From assembly GCA_958427145.1 (NCBI GenBank), contig CAUAAZ010000052.1, forward strand, positions 1-5,766: a stretch of DNA of 5,766 nucleotides. Direction: 5' to 3'. The stretch is from an uncultured Collinsella sp. GTDB lineage: Bacteria; Actinomycetota; Coriobacteriia; Coriobacteriales; Coriobacteriaceae. Numbering within the stretch: the stretch's first letter is position 1; every line of letters starts with the position of its first letter. Below, one piece after another: positions 5,600-5,766 of the stretch. Made by a program: the position numbers and the translations under genes. A model generated the notes under the pieces. It had not been told where the DNA came from, did no database searches, and saw only the letters and a program-made list of their open reading frames with translations.

Positions 5600-5766
5600 C
5601 CATGAGACTGCCTTATATAAAGAGATGCTCGGCGAGCGGTAGTTAACGGCTGGCAAACGCTAGTCGGATCACAAGATGTGTAGGAAATGTGTACGCCCAG
5701 ATTCCCGCCCCCGGCGCCCCTCCGGTCTGGCAATATATCTCCTTGCCGCGCGGCCCGGTCGAACCG
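5600..5766. other. Non-coding stretch at the window edge, no gene supported
   Basis: After the mutase stop codon there is a small hairpin, GCTC-GGC-GAGC near 5627-5637, without a T run, so I see no intrinsic terminator. The last 75 bases become very GC-rich and contain short inverted repeats: CCAGA (5697-5701) with TCTGG (5726-5730), and GGCAA (5729-5733) with TTGCC (5743-5747). Two ATG codons (5676 and 5687) open frames that run off the window, but neither has a properly spaced ribosome binding site nor a recognisable product. Confidence 0.4.

Noticed and set aside
5676..5766. Start of a further gene at ATG 5676 or 5687, or a TTG-started minus-strand peptide (37-50 codons)
   Set aside because: The plus-strand starts lack a proper ribosome binding site and a recognisable product. 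The minus-strand TTG frame has AAGGAG upstream but encodes an unremarkable peptide overlapping intergenic repeats.
5748..5766. tRNA T-arm-like GGTTCGA on the minus strand at the window end
   Set aside because: The bases around it do not form the required 5-bp stem with a 7-nt loop, and no other arm is visible.

Overview
The window looks like chromosomal DNA of a moderately high-GC bacterium. Gene content, protein style and a GC of roughly 60% in the resident genes fit an anaerobic actinobacterium of the Coriobacteriia (Collinsella-like). This assignment is an inference from general resemblance, not from a marker gene. No rRNA, tRNA, CRISPR array or integrase is visible.

Layout. (1) Positions 1-1280 hold an IS110-family insertion sequence on the minus strand, clearly richer in GC (about 70% by eye) than its neighbours. 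All four DEDD residues and the C-terminal serine region of the recombinase are present. The last 14 or so codons change abruptly in composition, so the right end of the element may be truncated. The non-coding stretch upstream of the recombinase folds into nested inverted repeats. It is where an IS110 bridge RNA would be expected, and it also pairs with the ribosome binding site of the recombinase. (2) Positions 1282-2594 hold pepT (tripeptidase T), minus strand, with a strong intrinsic terminator that lies directly beside the IS. (3) Positions 2595-2714 are a divergent promoter region with a perfect 8-bp-arm palindrome. (4) Positions 2715-4074 are a plus-strand pair: a short DtxR/MntR-like metalloregulator and, 10 nt later, a stand-alone homocysteine S-methyltransferase, followed by a probable terminator. 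(5) Positions 4075-5599 hold a phosphoglucomutase/phosphomannomutase-family enzyme with a strongly structured 120-nt upstream region. (6) Positions 5600-5766 contain no supported gene and run to the window edge.

How the parts fit. The metalloregulator and methyltransferase are probably co-transcribed. The palindrome between the regulator and pepT is a plausible autoregulatory operator that could also touch pepT. The methyltransferase is a zinc enzyme of methionine synthesis, so a metal-responsive link is conceivable but unproven. PepT (peptide catabolism) and the sugar-phosphate mutase (cell-envelope or glycogen precursors) are ordinary housekeeping functions.

The items most worth following are the IS110 leader RNA, the leader upstream of the mutase with two mutually exclusive folds, the Asp-to-Gln change in the homocysteine-binding motif of the methyltransferase, and an excess of the hexamer TATATA in the right half of the window. 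I do not see a convincing multi-gene novel system.
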